A stretch of DNA of 47,302 nt from an uncultured Oscillospiraceae bacterium (GCA_910588635.1 CAJUPW010000021.1:1-47302); one strand, 5' to 3'; positions 7,824 to 15,877 are shown, counted from the stretch's first letter. The notes: a model not told the origin generated them from the letters alone. Numbers and translations: made by a program.

Positions 7824-10025
7824 TTGTCAGATCAGGAGCTGGAAATGATCGAGGGCACCGTCTCCTCCGTTATTTTTCAGAACGAGGAGAACGGCTACAC
7901 CATCCTCAGGCTGGATGTCCACGGGGAGGAGGTTACGGTGGTGGGGCCTATGGCCGGGACGGCGCCGGGGGAGTACCTGTCCGTCCGGGGCCGATGGACC
8001 CGCCACCCCACCTACGGCCCTCAGATGAAGGCGGAGGTGGTGGACCGCCGCCTGCCCCAGAGCATGAAGGAAATTTTCCACTACCTGTCCTCCGGGGCCG
8101 TCAAGGGGGTGGGTAAAACCACCGCCCGGCTCATCATTGAGGCGTTCGGGGAGGAGGCCCTCACCGTCATTGAGGAGAACCCGGAGCAGCTCACCAAAAT
8201 CAAGGGAATCACCAAAAAGCGGGCCTGGCAGATTGGCGAGGTATTTCGCCAGCAGATGGGCGCCCGCCGGCTGATGGAGTTTCTTACAGAGCACCAGCTC
8301 CCCCTGGAGCTGGCCGGCCTGCTCCGCCGGGCCTACGGCGACGTGGCGCTGGAGTTGGTGAAGGCCAACCCCTACCTGCTGGTGAACGAGGAGTTCGAGG
8401 TGGAGTTTTCCCAGGCGGACAAGCTGGCCCTGGACCTGGGAGTGGGGGCGGAGGACCCCCTCCGGCTGGAGGCGGGGCTTATTTTCGAGCTGGCCCACAA
8501 CAACTACAACAACGGCCACACCTTCCTGCCCCGGCGCAAGCTGGTGGAGGCCACCTCCGTTCTGTTGGAGGTGGCCGGCGAGCTGCTGGAGGACTGTCTG
8601 GAGTTGCTCCTCCGCCGGGGCGAGGCGGAGTGCGAGAACGTGGCGGGGCAGGAGGCGGTATACCTTCCCGCCCTCCACGAGGCAGAGGCGTACATCGCCC
8701 ATCGGATTCTGGAGATGAGCCGGGCCGAGCTGCTGCCTCCCCAGGGGCTGGACAAGCTCATCCGCCGCATTGAAAAGGAGCAGCGCATCTCCTACGCCCC
8801 CCAGCAGCGCTCCGCGGTGGAGCTGGCCGCCAACCGGCAGATCATGCTCCTCACCGGCGGGCCGGGCACAGGCAAGACCACCTGTCTGCGGGGCGTGCTG
8901 GCCCTCTTTGAGATGATGGGGCTGGACACCGCTCTGGCCGCTCCCACCGGCCGGGCTGCCAAGCGGCTGGGGGAGCTGTGCAATACCGACGCTTCCACCA
9001 TTCATCGGCTGCTGGAGACCGGCTTCGACCCCCGCACAGGGAAGCTGGTGTTCACCCGCAACTCCTACGACCCGCTGAAGGCGGACGCGGTCATTGTGGA
9101 CGAGACCTCTATGGTGGACGTACCCCTTATGGCCGCCCTACTGGACGCCCTCCGGGACGACTGCCGGCTGGTGCTGGTGGGCGACCCGGATCAGCTGCCC
9201 TCGGTGGGGCCGGGGAACCTGTTTGCCGACCTGATCCGCAGCCAGGTGGTGCCCACCGTCCGGCTGACGGAGATTTTCCGCCAGGCCGCCCAGAGCGCCA
9301 TCATCCGCAGCGCCCACCTCATCAATCAGGGTGAGGTGCCCGACCTACGGCGCAACGAGGGGGACTTCTTCTGCCTGGCCCGCCGGGACGCTCAGGAGGT
9401 GCTGGACACCATTGTGGACCTGTGCCGCCGCCGCCTCCCTGAGCGCATGGGCATCCCCTCCGACCAGATTCAGGTGCTCTCCCCCACCCGCCGCCGGGGG
9501 ACGGGCACCCGGGCCCTGAACCAGGTGCTCCAGACGGCCCTGAATCCGCCCCTGGAGGGGAAGGGGGAGAGGCGCTTCGGCGACTGGGTATTTCGGGCGG
9601 GGGACCGGGTGATGCAGGTACGCAACAACTACGACATCCTCTGGCGGGAGGACGGAGGGACCGACTCCGGCATGGGGATGTTCAACGGGGACATCGGGGT
9701 GATTCGCTCCATTGAGAAGGAGGTCATCACCGTGGACTTTGACGGCAGAGTCGTGGAGTACTCCCCCGACATGCTGGGGGAGCTGGAGCCGGCCTTTGCC
9801 GTCACGGTCCATAAGGCCCAGGGCAGCGAGTACCGGGCGGTCATCCTGGCCGCCCTGGACGGCGCCCCCATGCTCATGACCCGGGGAGTGCTGTACACCG
9901 CCGTCACTCGGGCCCGGGAGCTGTTCATTTTGGTCGGCGACCCCACCGCCGTGGCCGGGATGGTCCGCAGCAACCGGCAGACCCGCCGCTACTCCGGCCT
10001 GAAGGCCAGGCTGACAGAGGAATAA
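7824..10025 (+). CDS. recD2: ATP-dependent RecD2-type DNA helicase
   Basis: RecD2 is a 5'-3' superfamily 1B helicase of organisms lacking or separate from RecBC. Visible are the N-terminal OB-like start EGTVSSVIFQNEENGYTILRLDV, a helix-hairpin-helix region (SSGAVKGVGKTTARLIIEAFGEEALTVIEENPEQLTKIKGITKKRAWQI), Walker A LLTGGPGTGKTT, the DE box VIVDETSMVD, motif III VGDPDQLPSVGPGN, the SH3-like insert near GDRVMQVRNNYD, and motif V/VI VTVHKAQGSEY with YTAVTRARELFILVG. The start is uncertain: TTG 7824 has AAAGGAG 9 bases upstream; ATG 7845 has AGGAG 6 bases upstream and would shorten the protein by seven residues. The open frame continues further upstream without support. Last gene of the XRE2 operon, ending at a shared hairpin. 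Confidence 0.95.
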   Translation: MSDQELEMIEGTVSSVIFQNEENGYTILRLDVHGEEVTVVGPMAGTAPGEYLSVRGRWTRHPTYGPQMKAEVVDRRLPQSMKEIFHYLSSGAVKGVGKTTARLIIEAFGEEALTVIEENPEQLTKIKGITKKRAWQIGEVFRQQMGARRLMEFLTEHQLPLELAGLLRRAYGDVALELVKANPYLLVNEEFEVEFSQADKLALDLGVGAEDPLRLEAGLIFELAHNNYNNGHTFLPRRKLVEATSVLLEVAGELLEDCLELLLRRGEAECENVAGQEAVYLPALHEAEAYIAHRILEMSRAELLPPQGLDKLIRRIEKEQRISYAPQQRSAVELAANRQIMLLTGGPGTGKTTCLRGVLALFEMMGLDTALAAPTGRAAKRLGELCNTDASTIHRLLETGFDPRTGKLVFTRNSYDPLKADAVIVDETSMVDVPLMAALLDALRDDCRLVLVGDPDQLPSVGPGNLFADLIRSQVVPTVRLTEIFRQAAQSAIIRSAHLINQGEVPDLRRNEGDFFCLARRDAQEVLDTIVDLCRRRLPERMGIPSDQIQVLSPTRRRGTGTRALNQVLQTALNPPLEGKGERRFGDWVFRAGDRVMQVRNNYDILWREDGGTDSGMGMFNGDIGVIRSIEKEVITVDFDGRVVEYSPDMLGELEPAFAVTVHKAQGSEYRAVILAALDGAPMLMTRGVLYTAVTRARELFILVGDPTAVAGMVRSNRQTRRYSGLKARLTEE

Positions 10026-10053
10026 AAAAGCCTTCCCCCAAGGGGGAAGGCTT
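10022..10053 (-). terminator. Rho-independent terminator of the HAD gene (possibly two-way)
   Basis: Hairpin 10028-10053 (AAGCCTTCCCC / GGGGAAGGCTT, loop CAAG). On the minus strand it is followed by TTTTTT (10024-10029 read backwards), so it ends the HAD gene transcript; on the plus strand it follows recD2 directly but lacks a U run. Confidence 0.8.
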
Positions 10054-10076
10054 GGCCTTGCGGGAGGACGCGGGAT

Positions 10077-10739
10077 TTACACCCCCAGCCAATCCGGTAG
10101 GGTAGGGTCGTCCCAGCGGGTGATGTAGCGGTCGGCCAGGGCCTTGAGCTGCTCCTGCTCGGCGTCAGAGTTGACGTCATAGATGACGCACAGCGAAAAG
10201 CCGGCCCCCTTCGCGGTCTGGGCGGCCACCAGGATGTCCTCGAAAATAACGGTGTTCTCCGGATTTCCCCCCAGCCGCCGGGCGGCCTCCAGGTAGACGG
10301 TGGGCTGGTTTTTTCCCTCGCCCACCTCCTCGCAGGACAGGAGGAACTCAAAGTAGTCCCGCACGCCCAGCCGGCGCAGGCAGATATCCAGCAAGGCGGG
10401 GGCCGTGGAGGAGGCAATGCACATTTTGAACCCGGCCGCTTTCATGCGCGCCAAAAAAGCCGCGGCCCCCGGCTTCAAGGGCACGTCGGAGCGATAGTGT
10501 CCCTCCATCAGGCCGTTAATCTCGGAACAAATTTGTTCCGCTGTTTCGGGCAGATGATATTCCCGAATAAACAGGTTGGCCGTTCCCTCCATAGTCAGAG
10601 CGATGGACTCCTCCTGGAGCTCCGGGGACAGAGGCGGAAAACCCCGGCGGGCCAGAAATTCGTCTGCAAGCCGGTTCCAAAAGCCCATGGAGTCCACCAG
10701 AGTGCCGTCCATGTCAAAAATCGCGAATTTTTTCTCCAT
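10077..10739 (-). CDS. HAD-superfamily phosphatase (beta-phosphoglucomutase/phosphatase-like)
   Basis: The 220-residue protein has the HAD motif I near its start (FDMDGTLVD; Asp9 nucleophile, Asp11), a helical cap at about residues 16-85, motif II in the CIASSTAP segment, Lys in GEGKNQPTVY, and motif III/IV VIFEDILVAAQTAKGAG. This is the layout of subfamily I phosphatases such as phosphoglycolate, 5'-nucleotide and sugar phosphatases. The substrate cannot be read from sequence. The start is ATG 10739; an in-frame TTG at 10745 is possible. It diverges from cytidine deaminase through overlapping promoters, which makes a nucleotide or pyrimidine-related phosphate a reasonable but unproven substrate guess. 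Confidence 0.88.
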   Translation of the reverse strand: MEKKFAIFDMDGTLVDSMGFWNRLADEFLARRGFPPLSPELQEESIALTMEGTANLFIREYHLPETAEQICSEINGLMEGHYRSDVPLKPGAAAFLARMKAAGFKMCIASSTAPALLDICLRRLGVRDYFEFLLSCEEVGEGKNQPTVYLEAARRLGGNPENTVIFEDILVAAQTAKGAGFSLCVIYDVNSDAEQEQLKALADRYITRWDDPTLPDWLGV

Positions 10740-10753
10740 ATACAATCCCGTCC

Positions 10754-10803
10754 TTGCGTGAAATAGTCAGAGGTATTATAATAGAAACAGGCATAATACG
10801 CAA
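10754..10803. promoter_or_regulatory. Overlapping mirror-image divergent promoters (HAD gene / cdd)
   Basis: Plus strand: TTGCGT (10754-10759), 17 bases, TATAAT (10777-10782), for cdd. Minus strand: TTGCGT (10798-10803), 17 bases, TATAAT (10775-10780), for the HAD gene. Both promoters have identical hexamers and spacing, and their -10 boxes share four bases, so polymerase can occupy only one at a time. Confidence 0.8.
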
Positions 10804-10836
10804 GTTTTTTATAAAGACTAGAAGGAGGACTGCCCC

Positions 10837-11232
10837 ATGACCGACCAGGAACTGGTAAAAAAAGCCTTTGAGATGCACCAATTTTCCTATGTGCCCTACT
10901 CCCATTTCCCGGTAGGGGCGGCGCTGCTGACAGAGGACGGCCGGGTGTTCACCGGCTGCAACGTGGAAAACGCCGCCTACGGCTCCACGATCTGCGCCGA
11001 ACGGTGCGCCATCCTGAAAGCGGTGAGCGAGGGCTGCCGGGAGGGCTGGACCTCCATCGCCATCGCCGGGAGGGGAGAGGATTACTGCTGGCCTTGCGGA
11101 GCCTGCCGCCAGATGCTCTATGAGTTTGCCCCGGACCTGCGGGTGCTGGCCGCCCGGGGGGACGGGGACTACAAGGAGGTCAATCTGTCCGACCTGCTGC
11201 CTTACGGGTTTGGACCGAAATCACTGACATAA
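10837..11232 (+). CDS. cdd: Cytidine deaminase
   Basis: A 131-residue homotetrameric-type cytidine deaminase of pyrimidine salvage, converting cytidine and deoxycytidine to uridine forms. Zinc ligands are Cys53 with catalytic Glu55 (TICAERCA) and Cys87/Cys90 (PCGACRQ). The substrate loop is FPVGAALLTEDGRVFTGCNVENAAYGS. ATG 10837 follows AGAAGGAGG at suitable spacing. Transcription comes from the promoter at 10754-10782. It appears to be alone or followed only by the small DUF378 gene 71 bases later. Length and motifs are those of the family. Confidence 0.96.
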   Translation: MTDQELVKKAFEMHQFSYVPYSHFPVGAALLTEDGRVFTGCNVENAAYGSTICAERCAILKAVSEGCREGWTSIAIAGRGEDYCWPCGACRQMLYEFAPDLRVLAARGDGDYKEVNLSDLLPYGFGPKSLT

Positions 11233-11303
11233 AGAATTTTCGTATAATTTCTAAAAAACAGGATAAACTACCCCCGGAACCCGAAACAAGGAGGTGGTTT
11301 GAC

Positions 11304-11516
11304 GTGATGATGGACAAAATCGCACTGACGCTGCTGATTATCGGCGGTCTGAACTGGGGCAGTGTAGGCCTGTTCCAATTTGATCTGGTGGCCTTCGCCT
11401 GCGGCGGCTCCGGCAGCATGATCAGCCGGGTAATCTATACCTTGGTGGGACTGTCCGCCGTGTGGTGCGTCTCCCTGCTGTTCCGTGACCGGGACCCCGT
11501 GGAGGAGCGCCGCTGA
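11304..11516 (+). CDS. DUF378 (COG2155, YuzA-like) small membrane protein
   Basis: A 70-residue protein with two hydrophobic helices. The segment KIALTLLIIGGLNWGSVGLFQFDLVAFACGG is the signature of DUF378, a small membrane protein family of unknown function found across Firmicutes; the second helix is ISRVIYTLVGLSAVWCVSLL. AAGGAGG ends 9 bases before GTG 11304 and 12 before ATG 11307; either may be used. A strong terminator follows the stop. The region before it (11233-11303) has a TATAAT-like box at 11246-11251 without a good -35. Confidence 0.9.
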   Translation: MMMDKIALTLLIIGGLNWGSVGLFQFDLVAFACGGSGSMISRVIYTLVGLSAVWCVSLLFRDRDPVEERR

Positions 11517-11537
11517 CCGCAAGTTCCGTATCATTGC

Positions 11538-11580
11538 CAGAGGCCCGGAGCAACAGCTCCGGGCCTCTGAAGTTTTTATT
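11538..11580 (+). terminator. Strong rho-independent terminator after DUF378 gene
   Basis: A 14-bp perfect stem (CAGAGGCCCGGAGC / complement, 11538-11551 with 11556-11569), loop AACA, then TTTTTATTT on the plus strand. It separates the cdd region from the convergent sugar ABC operon. Confidence 0.9.
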
Positions 11581-11595
11581 TGGGAATGGGAAAAA

Positions 11596-12450
11596 TCAGC
11601 CCTTTACGCCGCCGGAGGCCAGACCGCTGACCAGATTCTTTTCGATGCTCATAAACAGGATGACCACCGGGATGATGGCGAAGATGGAGGCGGCGAAGAG
11701 GTACTGCCACTCGATGATGTTGTAGCCGTTGAAGGTATTGATGCCCACGGTGAGAGGCTTGAGCAGGTCGTCCTGGATCAGACACAGGGCCACGGTATAC
11801 TCGTTCCAGGCGTTAATGAAGATAAAGATCAGCGTGGTGACGATGCCGGGGGCGGCCACGGGGAGGAGGACCTTCATCATGGATTGGATGCGGTTGCAGC
11901 CGTCGATGGTGGCAGCCTGCTCCATGTCCGCCGAGATGCCCATAAAGGTGCCCCGCAGCAGCCAGATGGTGAAAGCCTGGTTAAAGGCGGCGTTGATAAA
12001 GATCAGGCCCCAGATGCTGTTGGTCAGGTGCAGGACCTGCATGACCTGGTAGATACCGATGAGCAGCACCACCGGGGCGAACATCTGTGAGACGATGACG
12101 AAGCCCAAAAAGGCGGTCTGGCCCTTGAACTTCATCCGGGCCAGGGCATAAGCCGCCGGGATGCCGCACAGCATGGCGATGATGGTGGAGCCGCCGGCGA
12201 TCATAAGGGAGTTGAGCATGTACTTGGCCATGGGAGCCCGGCTCCAGATGTCGATAAAGTTGGACCACAGGGCAGTGACGGGCAGGATGGTGCCGCCGGA
12301 GAAGATCTCGCTGCGCTCCTTCAGGGCGGTGCACAGCATGGCGAAGTAGGGGTACAGGGTGATGACGCACACGTCCAGCACCACAAAGTAGAGCAGCAGG
12401 CGCAGGATGGTCTTTTTTATGGAGACCGGCTTTTTCACGGTTTCGGTCAC
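11596..12450 (-). CDS. Sugar ABC transporter permease, MalG type
   Basis: A 284-residue inner-membrane permease with about six helices. The MalG-type features are the N-terminal helix (ILRLLLYFVVLDVCVITLYPYFAML) and the EAA loop that contacts the ATPase (EQAATIDGCNRIQSMMKVLLPVAAPGIVTTLIFIFINAWNEY). The C-terminal FMSIEKNLVSGLASGGVKG is the classic MalG-type ending. The start is GTG 12450, overlapping the upstream permease stop by four bases (GTGA), so the two subunits are translationally coupled. With the MalF-type permease and lipoprotein upstream it makes a carbohydrate importer; the substrate is not evident. It is the last gene of the operon and converges on the terminator at 11538-11580. 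Confidence 0.93.
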   Translation of the reverse strand: MTETVKKPVSIKKTILRLLLYFVVLDVCVITLYPYFAMLCTALKERSEIFSGGTILPVTALWSNFIDIWSRAPMAKYMLNSLMIAGGSTIIAMLCGIPAAYALARMKFKGQTAFLGFVIVSQMFAPVVLLIGIYQVMQVLHLTNSIWGLIFINAAFNQAFTIWLLRGTFMGISADMEQAATIDGCNRIQSMMKVLLPVAAPGIVTTLIFIFINAWNEYTVALCLIQDDLLKPLTVGINTFNGYNIIEWQYLFAASIFAIIPVVILFMSIEKNLVSGLASGGVKG

Positions 12451-13403
12451 AGGTCCTCATCTCCTTTCCGCAGGGTATAGACCATGTATACGCTGGCGCA
12501 GATCAGCAGGATGAGGAAGCCGATCACCGAAACGGCGGAGGCTTCGCCCTGTTTTCCATTATAGAAGGCCAGCTTATACAGGTAGGTGACCAGGGTGTCG
12601 GTGCGGTTGGCGGGGTCGCCCTTGGTCATGGTCCAGATGATGGGGAAGGAGTTGAACACATAGATGATGTTCAGCACGGTGGACACCGTCAGGGAGGACT
12701 TGACCAGGGGCAGAGTGATCTGGAACAGCTTCTGGAAGTAGCCCGCCCCGTCCACGGTGGCTGCCTCGTAGTAGGAGGCGTCGATGCTCTGCAGGCCGGA
12801 AAGCACGCAGAAGCAGACGAAGGGGATGGTGACGAAGATACCGCAGGCGATCTCCCAGGCGAACCAGGCGGAGGGGGTGGAGGTCCAGTTGACAGAGGCG
12901 CTGATGAGGCCCAGCTTCTTGAACAGGGTGTTCAGGGTGCCGTAGTCGGTGTTGACGATAAACTTCCAGGCGCTTGCCTGGATGACCAGCGTGGTGGCCC
13001 AGGGGAATACCACGATGGCCCGGGCAATCTTCCGGCCCTTGAACTCGTTGTTCAGGATGAGGGCCAGGATGAAGCCCAGCACGGTGGAGATGACCACCAC
13101 GGCGACGGTCCAGAGAATGGTGTTTTTCAGCACCACGGCGAAGGACGGGTCCTTGATGACGGTGGTGAAGTTTTCAAAGTTGTTGAAGCCCTTCAGCTTG
13201 CCCGCCCTGGTCACCTTGTTCGCGGACAGCTGGAACACCTTGAAGATGGGCGTTACGATAAAGATGGCCATGAGGATGATGCTGGGGGCGATCCAGATGT
13301 AGGGCTCAACGGTGCGGAAAAATTTTCTGTTTCCGGGGTTGGGCAGGCGGGGCGCCGCCTGGGATTGCTGCTGAACGGGGGCAGCCGGGGTTTTTGTACT
13401 CAC
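12447..13403 (-). CDS. Sugar ABC transporter permease, MalF type
   Basis: A 318-residue permease with an N-terminal cytoplasmic segment rich in Pro, Gln and Ala, a first helix near WIAPSIILMAIFIVTPIF, and five further helices. The EAA loop is SYYEAATVDGAGYFQKLFQITLPLVKSSLTVSTVL, matching the MalF/UgpA group. I take GTG 13403 as start because AGGAGG lies 7 bases upstream; ATG 13421 would place that site inside the gene. Its stop overlaps the next permease start. A 157-base gap with two hairpins separates it from the binding-protein gene. It partners with the MalG-type subunit and needs an ATPase encoded elsewhere. Confidence 0.93.
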   Translation of the reverse strand: MSTKTPAAPVQQQSQAAPRLPNPGNRKFFRTVEPYIWIAPSIILMAIFIVTPIFKVFQLSANKVTRAGKLKGFNNFENFTTVIKDPSFAVVLKNTILWTVAVVVISTVLGFILALILNNEFKGRKIARAIVVFPWATTLVIQASAWKFIVNTDYGTLNTLFKKLGLISASVNWTSTPSAWFAWEIACGIFVTIPFVCFCVLSGLQSIDASYYEAATVDGAGYFQKLFQITLPLVKSSLTVSTVLNIIYVFNSFPIIWTMTKGDPANRTDTLVTYLYKLAFYNGKQGEASAVSVIGFLILLICASVYMVYTLRKGDEDL

Positions 13404-13443
13404 GGAGACACCTCCTATCATTTCATGAGCGCCTTCCGGCCGC

Positions 13444-13520
13444 TTTCCAAAGGCGGCGGGCGGTCCGCCCTTGGAAAACGGCTGGAAGAGCCGGGGGCCG
13501 GGCCGTTTTGGCCCGGCCCC
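13444..13520 (-). promoter_or_regulatory. Two intercistronic hairpins between binding-protein and permease genes
   Basis: Hairpin 1: 13494-13520, GGGGCCGGGCC with its exact complement, loop GTTTT (plus-strand reading). Hairpin 2: 13444-13477, TTTCCAA and GGCGG pairing with CCGCC and TTGGAAA. Neither is followed by a U run. Such structures between lipoprotein and permease genes commonly hold up 3' decay or attenuate readthrough, giving more binding protein than permease; that role is inferred. Confidence 0.65.
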
Positions 13521-13560
13521 GCGGTTTACATGCGGCAGTTAAATTGGATCAGGCTGCGGC

Positions 13561-14841
13561 TCAGCCGGCAATCTTGGTCTGGAGCGCGTCCAGCAGCTCC
13601 TTCACGTTGCCGCCCAGAAGGGCCTGCTGCTCCACGTCGATGACGCCCTGCTTCACGTCGGCCCACTTGGCCTGAGCGGTGGGATAGAACTTGGCGGAGC
13701 CAACGATCTCAATCCAGCTGGCGGCGTCGGGGTTGGCGGCGGCCATGATCTCGCCGCCGGTGCTGGTGGCGGGCAGGAAGTCCTCCATGATGACCCAGTC
13801 GGAGTAGCGGGTGTCCTCATAGAAGAAGTCGAAGAAGGTCTTGATGGCGTCCACCTTGTTGTCGGTGTCCTCGTTGTCAAACACCATGAAGCGGTCCATA
13901 ACGCCCACGGAAGAGGTGCTCTTGCCCTCATTGGCGGGGATGGAGGCGATGCCGAAGTTGATGGGATTCTCAGAGCTGGCCACGTAGGAGGAAATCTGGT
14001 TGGGGCCGATCATCATGGCCACCTTGCCGGCGGCGAAGAGCTCCTGCAGGTCATAGCGGGTCTGGGTGGCGGGATCGGAGTTGGTCAGGCCGTCCTTGAC
14101 CAGACCCACGATGTACTCAACGGCTTCCACGTTCTCGGCGCTGTTCAGGGTCCAGTTGCCGGAGGCGTCGGTGAAGTCGCCGCCGTTGGTCCAGGAGTAG
14201 TAGGCGAAGCAGGCCTGGCCCTCGTCGGTGGTCATATCCACGCCCCAGGGGTAGACCTCGGCGTCATAGGCCTTGATGGCCTCACAAGCGGCCCTCAGCT
14301 CAGCCCAGGTGGTGGGCACCTTGTCCACGCCGGCTGCCTCCAGAATGTCCTTGTTGTAGTACATGGCGCGGGCAGAGGCCAGGTCGGGGATGGCCCAGAT
14401 GGTGCCGTCGATGTTGGACTGCTCAATGAAGGCGGGATAGAACTTGGCATAGGTCTTGTCAGAGACAAAGTCCTTGATGGGCCGGAGCAGGTCATCGCCC
14501 ACATAGTCAGCGAAGGTGTCGATGTTCAGGATGTCGGGGGCGGCGTTGTTGGAGACGCGGGTGTTGACCACAGTGTAAATGTCGTTCCAGGAGACCACTT
14601 CCACCTTCAGGTCGATGCCCTCGTTGGCGGCGTTGAAGTCGCTCTGGAACTTGGCCCACCAGTCCTTGGTCTGCTTGCCGTACTCGGCGGCGATCACGCT
14701 GATGGCGACCTTGTCGCCGGAGGGGGCGGGATCGGGGGTGCCGGATCCGGAGTTATTGGCGGGGGGATTGCTGGGGCCGCCGCAGGCGGCGAGGGACAGG
14801 GACATAGCCGCTGCAAGTAAGGCTGCAAGAACTTTCTTCAT
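13561..14841 (-). CDS. Extracellular sugar-binding lipoprotein (ABC, family 1)
   Basis: A 426-residue solute-binding protein. Residues 1-19 are a lipoprotein signal (MKKVLAALLAAAMSLSLAA) with lipobox LAAC and lipidated Cys20, then a Gly/Pro/Ser/Asn linker. The mature part has family 1 features: ISVIAAEYGKQTKDWWAKFQSDFNAAN, DILNIDTFADYVGDDLLRPI, AIPDLASARAMYYNKDILEAAGV, and FAAGKVAMMIGPNQISSYV. ATG 14841 follows GAAGGAGA; the frame upstream to 14904 lacks support. It is the first gene of the operon, under the promoter at 14924-14955. No glycoside hydrolase or ATPase gene is in the cluster, so the sugar cannot be inferred. Confidence 0.95.
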   Translation of the reverse strand: MKKVLAALLAAAMSLSLAACGGPSNPPANNSGSGTPDPAPSGDKVAISVIAAEYGKQTKDWWAKFQSDFNAANEGIDLKVEVVSWNDIYTVVNTRVSNNAAPDILNIDTFADYVGDDLLRPIKDFVSDKTYAKFYPAFIEQSNIDGTIWAIPDLASARAMYYNKDILEAAGVDKVPTTWAELRAACEAIKAYDAEVYPWGVDMTTDEGQACFAYYSWTNGGDFTDASGNWTLNSAENVEAVEYIVGLVKDGLTNSDPATQTRYDLQELFAAGKVAMMIGPNQISSYVASSENPINFGIASIPANEGKSTSSVGVMDRFMVFDNEDTDNKVDAIKTFFDFFYEDTRYSDWVIMEDFLPATSTGGEIMAAANPDAASWIEIVGSAKFYPTAQAKWADVKQGVIDVEQQALLGGNVKELLDALQTKIAG

Positions 14842-14923
14842 TTTTATTCTCCTTCTTTCATGATTTTGCCTTGATGAAAAAAGGCGCATAGGGAAAATCC
14901 ACAAATGCGCCCTTCCATTCCTA

Positions 14924-14955
14924 ATTATACTTGTTCATTGTGCAATTCATAGTGC
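14924..14955 (-). promoter_or_regulatory. Activator-type promoter of the sugar ABC operon with direct repeats
   Basis: On the minus strand TATAAT (14924-14929) has no recognisable -35 box at 17 bases (CTATGA). In its place are two direct repeats, GCACTATGAA (14946-14955) and GCACAATGAA (14934-14943), spaced 12 bases start to start and reaching to 4 bases from the -10. This is the usual layout of an AraC-family activator site; the AraC/PocR gene is next upstream. Confidence 0.7.
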
Positions 14956-14973
14956 TAACCGTTCAGAATATAG

Positions 14974-15011
14974 AAAAATCGTACGAACTAATGAATGACC
15001 GTACGATTTTT
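14974..15011 (-). terminator. Hairpin after the AraC gene, probable terminator
   Basis: AAAAATCGTACG (14974-14985) pairs perfectly with CGTACGATTTTT (15000-15011) around a 14-base loop; weaker pairing continues outward. On the minus strand the stem ends in ATTTTTC, so it can end the AraC gene transcript before the sugar operon promoter. A role as a regulator-binding dyad is an alternative. Confidence 0.6.
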
Positions 15012-15031
15012 TATATTTTCGGTTTGGGAAG

Positions 15032-15871
15032 TCAGCCTCGAGTCTGCTTGCGGAAGGCGCTGGGGGTGGTGCCGGTCATGGAGCGAAAAACCTTGGAGAA
15101 GTAGTTGTAGTCGCTGATTCCAACCTGCTCCGCCACGGCGGAAATGGGCAGGCTGCTTTGTACAAGCAGCCTCTTAGCGGCGCTGATGCGCCGCTGAGCG
15201 ATAAGTTCGGACAAGGTCTGCCCGCCGGACAGCTCCTTGGCCAGGGCGCACAGCTTAGTGCGGCCGATGTGCAGGTGCTGGGAGATGGAGGCCAGAGACA
15301 GCTTTTCCATATAGTGCTCGTCCAGATACAGCTCCAGCTTCTGCAGGTCGGTCTGCTCGGTGGCCAGAATCATCCCCCTGAGCTGAATATAGGCGGACAG
15401 GGCCTCCAGCGTTTCGGTGTAGGCCTGAATCTCTTTCTGGGAGCACTGGCGGAACTGGAAAAAAGACTCCTTCAGGGCATCCGGCTCGCCCGGATACCAG
15501 TCCAGCAAGGAGCGGGTGTACTCCCACTGCTTTTCAATGGGGGAGTCGTCCAGATAACAGCCCACGGCCAGATAGGCCAGGGGCTGGTTCTTATCGTAGA
15601 GAGGCATGATGGCCTCGCAGATGCCGGCGTGGCAGCGGTAAAACTGAAAGCCCTTTTCCGCCGAGTAGTGCTTGATCTTGCACATGTCGCAGGCGACGCA
15701 GCGCTCGTGCCCCTCGGGCAGGTCGTTAATCATCCGGCAGAAGGGCGGGTGCCCCCGGAACAGGTTGATGTCCCGGCCCTCCGGGTCCAGAATATTGGCG
15801 GGAACCCCGGTCAGTATTTTCAGGTTGGCGATCAGTCTGCGCAGCTGGTCTTCATCAAAGAGAATGTTCAA
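15032..15871 (-). CDS. AraC-family regulator with N-terminal PocR sensory domain
   Basis: The protein of about 279 residues has a PocR-type ligand-binding domain (about residues 4-150) with its typical cysteine-rich stretch (FCRMINDLPEGHERCVACDMCKIKH, CHAGICEAIMPLY). A two-helix-turn-helix AraC domain follows (about 185-278: LASISQHLHIGRTKLCALAKELSGG and AVAEQVGISDYNYFSKVFRSMTGTTPSAFRKQ). TTG 15871 is 8 bases after AAAGGAGG; GTG 15877 would sit only 2 bases after it. It is directly upstream of the sugar ABC operon on the same strand and is its likely activator through the direct repeats at 14934-14955. PocR domains often sense small organic ligands such as diols or sugars. Confidence 0.92.
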   Translation of the reverse strand: MNILFDEDQLRRLIANLKILTGVPANILDPEGRDINLFRGHPPFCRMINDLPEGHERCVACDMCKIKHYSAEKGFQFYRCHAGICEAIMPLYDKNQPLAYLAVGCYLDDSPIEKQWEYTRSLLDWYPGEPDALKESFFQFRQCSQKEIQAYTETLEALSAYIQLRGMILATEQTDLQKLELYLDEHYMEKLSLASISQHLHIGRTKLCALAKELSGGQTLSELIAQRRISAAKRLLVQSSLPISAVAEQVGISDYNYFSKVFRSMTGTTPSAFRKQTRG

Positions 15872-15877
15872 CTCCAC

